Shown here piece after piece: positions 62,748-64,000 of a stretch of 64,000 nucleotides of DNA (position 1 is its first letter; each line of letters starts with the position of its first letter). Both the position numbers and the translations under genes were made by a program. The stretch is taken from NCBI RefSeq assembly GCF_014697125.1, contig NZ_JACJRG010000007.1, forward strand, positions 153,473-217,472, given 5' to 3'. Under the pieces are notes generated by a model, which was given only the letters and a program-made list of their open reading frames with translations, had not been told where the DNA came from and searched no databases. The DNA is from Anabaena minutissima FACHB-250 (lineage in GTDB: Bacteria; Cyanobacteriota; Cyanobacteriia; Cyanobacteriales; Nostocaceae).

Positions 62748-63902
62748 CTATACAAGTGCTTGACTACAAACAATCATCGGAATTGGCTGAGATAATACTG
62801 GCAGATTATTATTATTCCATTCCTGCATATTATGTTGTCGGTAAATCTGCACTAGTTGATTAAATAAATTCTGCCCTGTTAAACCATTACGGCGCAAAAT
62901 ATTTAACTCTCGATGAATAGCTTGAGTTAGGGGGTTGCGAAACACACTTTCTAGAATATTGACTTGAGCTTTTAAATCTTCATCTCTAAGAGATTTAAAA
63001 AAGATTCTCAGTTCACGTAAAAGATATCTTTGCCCTTGAGTTAAACGCTGATTATATTGCCGTTCTGATTGGCGATGTTTAACTTCTTCCGCAAATTGAT
63101 ATTTGATGGACATCACCACTGAATTATGATTTTCTGGTAATTTATAGGTTGGAACATTAACATCTGATTTGATTGCACCTAAAATTCGCGGGATATCTCT
63201 AGAAATAATCTTGCCGTTATTATCTAACAAAAATAACTGTTGATAACCTTTGATATCTGGTCTATTGGGGTCAGATGCTTCACAAAAAATGAATGTGCCT
63301 TTAGATGAAAGAGAAAATTTAGCTGTACGTATTCCATACGGTAAATTGGCAATGCGGTTAAATTCTTCAGGATGATCTTTTTGTAACTTCCTGAGAATTT
63401 CTTCCGCTTCATTTAAATCTAAAAATTCCTCTTCTTCTGGCATTTCCCAAAGGCTCAACTGTTTACCATTTTGTTCGTCGTAAATGGCATACATTGCTTC
63501 TTCGTTGAGTGTTTCTGTTTGGTCAAGAATAGCAGCATCTTCACCGATAGTATCATGAATTTCCTGAATTCTATTTTTGAGTTTTTGCTTCAAACCTAAA
63601 TTACGCTCAATACCCAGTTCTGGTAAAAAGTTATATCCATAAATAATATCTTTCTCACTACCAATTCGATCAATTCTCCCAAAACGTTGAATTAATCGGA
63701 CTGGATTCCAATGCAAATCATAATTGATAATTAAATCACCATCTTGGAGGTTTAAGCCTTCTGCTAAAATATCTGTAGCAATCAGGGTATTAATTTCTGA
63801 TTCTCCTGGTTTAAATTTATATTCTTGATTGGCTTTGGGGGCAAATCTTCCTACTAGACTGACTTTATTTGGTTCTTGCGGTAGTTTCAGGGTTAGCGCG
63901 TC
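62748..63902 (-). pseudogene. SNF2/RapA-type helicase, C-terminal part, 5' end disrupted
   Basis: The frame runs open from 63902 to the stop at 62748. It shows [20 protein letters not shown] (motif V) and [22 protein letters not shown] (motif VI region) of a SNF2-related helicase C-domain, then a long helical C-terminal part rich in Glu and Lys. An in-frame stop sits at 63903-63905, and the sequence above it has no helicase similarity, so the normal start and N-terminal ATPase half are missing or displaced. A large share of the 322-codon ATG-initiated frame still encodes a helicase fragment. Function in the intact form: ATP-driven remodelling on DNA or RNA. Confidence 0.85.
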
Positions 63903-64000
63903 TCAAACCCTATTGACAAATGGATTCTATGAGAGTGTTGAGTTAGGGAGAGCCGCCGCCAAAACAGAAATCATATACTGATCATTCATTGCGGCTCGCC
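63903..64000 (-). mobile_element. Foreign DNA at the break point, with the end of an unknown ORF
   Basis: The last 98 bases are unlike helicase-coding DNA. On the minus strand a frame enters from the right edge and ends at 63927 (…MNDQYMISVLAAALPNSTLS, stop TAG). It could be the 3' end of a transposase or passenger gene of an inserted element. No family can be named from 23 residues. Confidence 0.4.

Overview
The window comes from a filamentous, probably heterocyst-forming cyanobacterium of the Nostocales. The signs are many GCGATCGC (HIP1) octamers, heptanucleotide tandem repeats between genes, several PEP-CTERM proteins, a HetP-like protein, a cyanobacterial sucrose synthase, a bacterial dynamin and many tiny palindromic dispersed repeats. 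No rRNA or tRNA gene was seen.

Layout. 1-6.8 kb: the end of a gp25-type baseplate gene of a contractile injection system; a HemB paralog that lacks its C-terminal third and sits behind a near-perfect Zur box; then envelope genes (a small beta-barrel, an RDD/pentapeptide-repeat protein, small membrane and secreted proteins). 6.9-12.3 kb: sugar metabolism, with a GH65 phosphorylase fused to a beta-phosphoglucomutase-like HAD domain, followed by sucrose synthase. 12.9-21 kb: a HetP-like protein, a CBS/PAS hybrid histidine kinase and a dynamin-like GTPase, separated by mobile repeats.

22.5-41.2 kb: the main feature, ten codirectional genes that look like one biosynthetic operon. In transcription order they are an iterative PKS (KS-AT-ACP-ACP-KR-DH-PPTase, an enediyne-PKS-like order), two duplicated flavin halogenases, an aldehyde dehydrogenase, a carotenoid-cleavage-type oxygenase, an FAD oxidoreductase, two DUF1702 proteins, an alpha/beta hydrolase and a DUF302 protein. 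My inference is that the PKS makes a conjugated polyene that is halogenated, then cleaved oxidatively, and that the aldehyde is oxidised to an acid. The product is unknown to me.

41.2-42.8 kb: a long AT-rich divergent control region with an inverted repeat and a degenerate duplication. 42.8-52.2 kb, opposite strand: exported proteins (two cupins with PEP-CTERM, a Tat-type GMC oxidoreductase, a beta-propeller with PEP-CTERM), a DGPF/YCII protein - GST - ECF sigma operon, an SDR, a second DUF302 protein and a ferritin-like protein. The two DUF302 paralogs lie at the outer parts of this 30 kb.

52.2-64 kb: an IS200/IS605-like remnant, DUF2267, an rRNA-methyltransferase-like protein, a DUF2157/GDYXXLXY pair, a truncated cas6 abutting one solitary CRISPR-like repeat, a DUF1565/SLH protein, another PEP-CTERM protein, a MITE, and a SNF2-type helicase broken by foreign DNA at the right edge.
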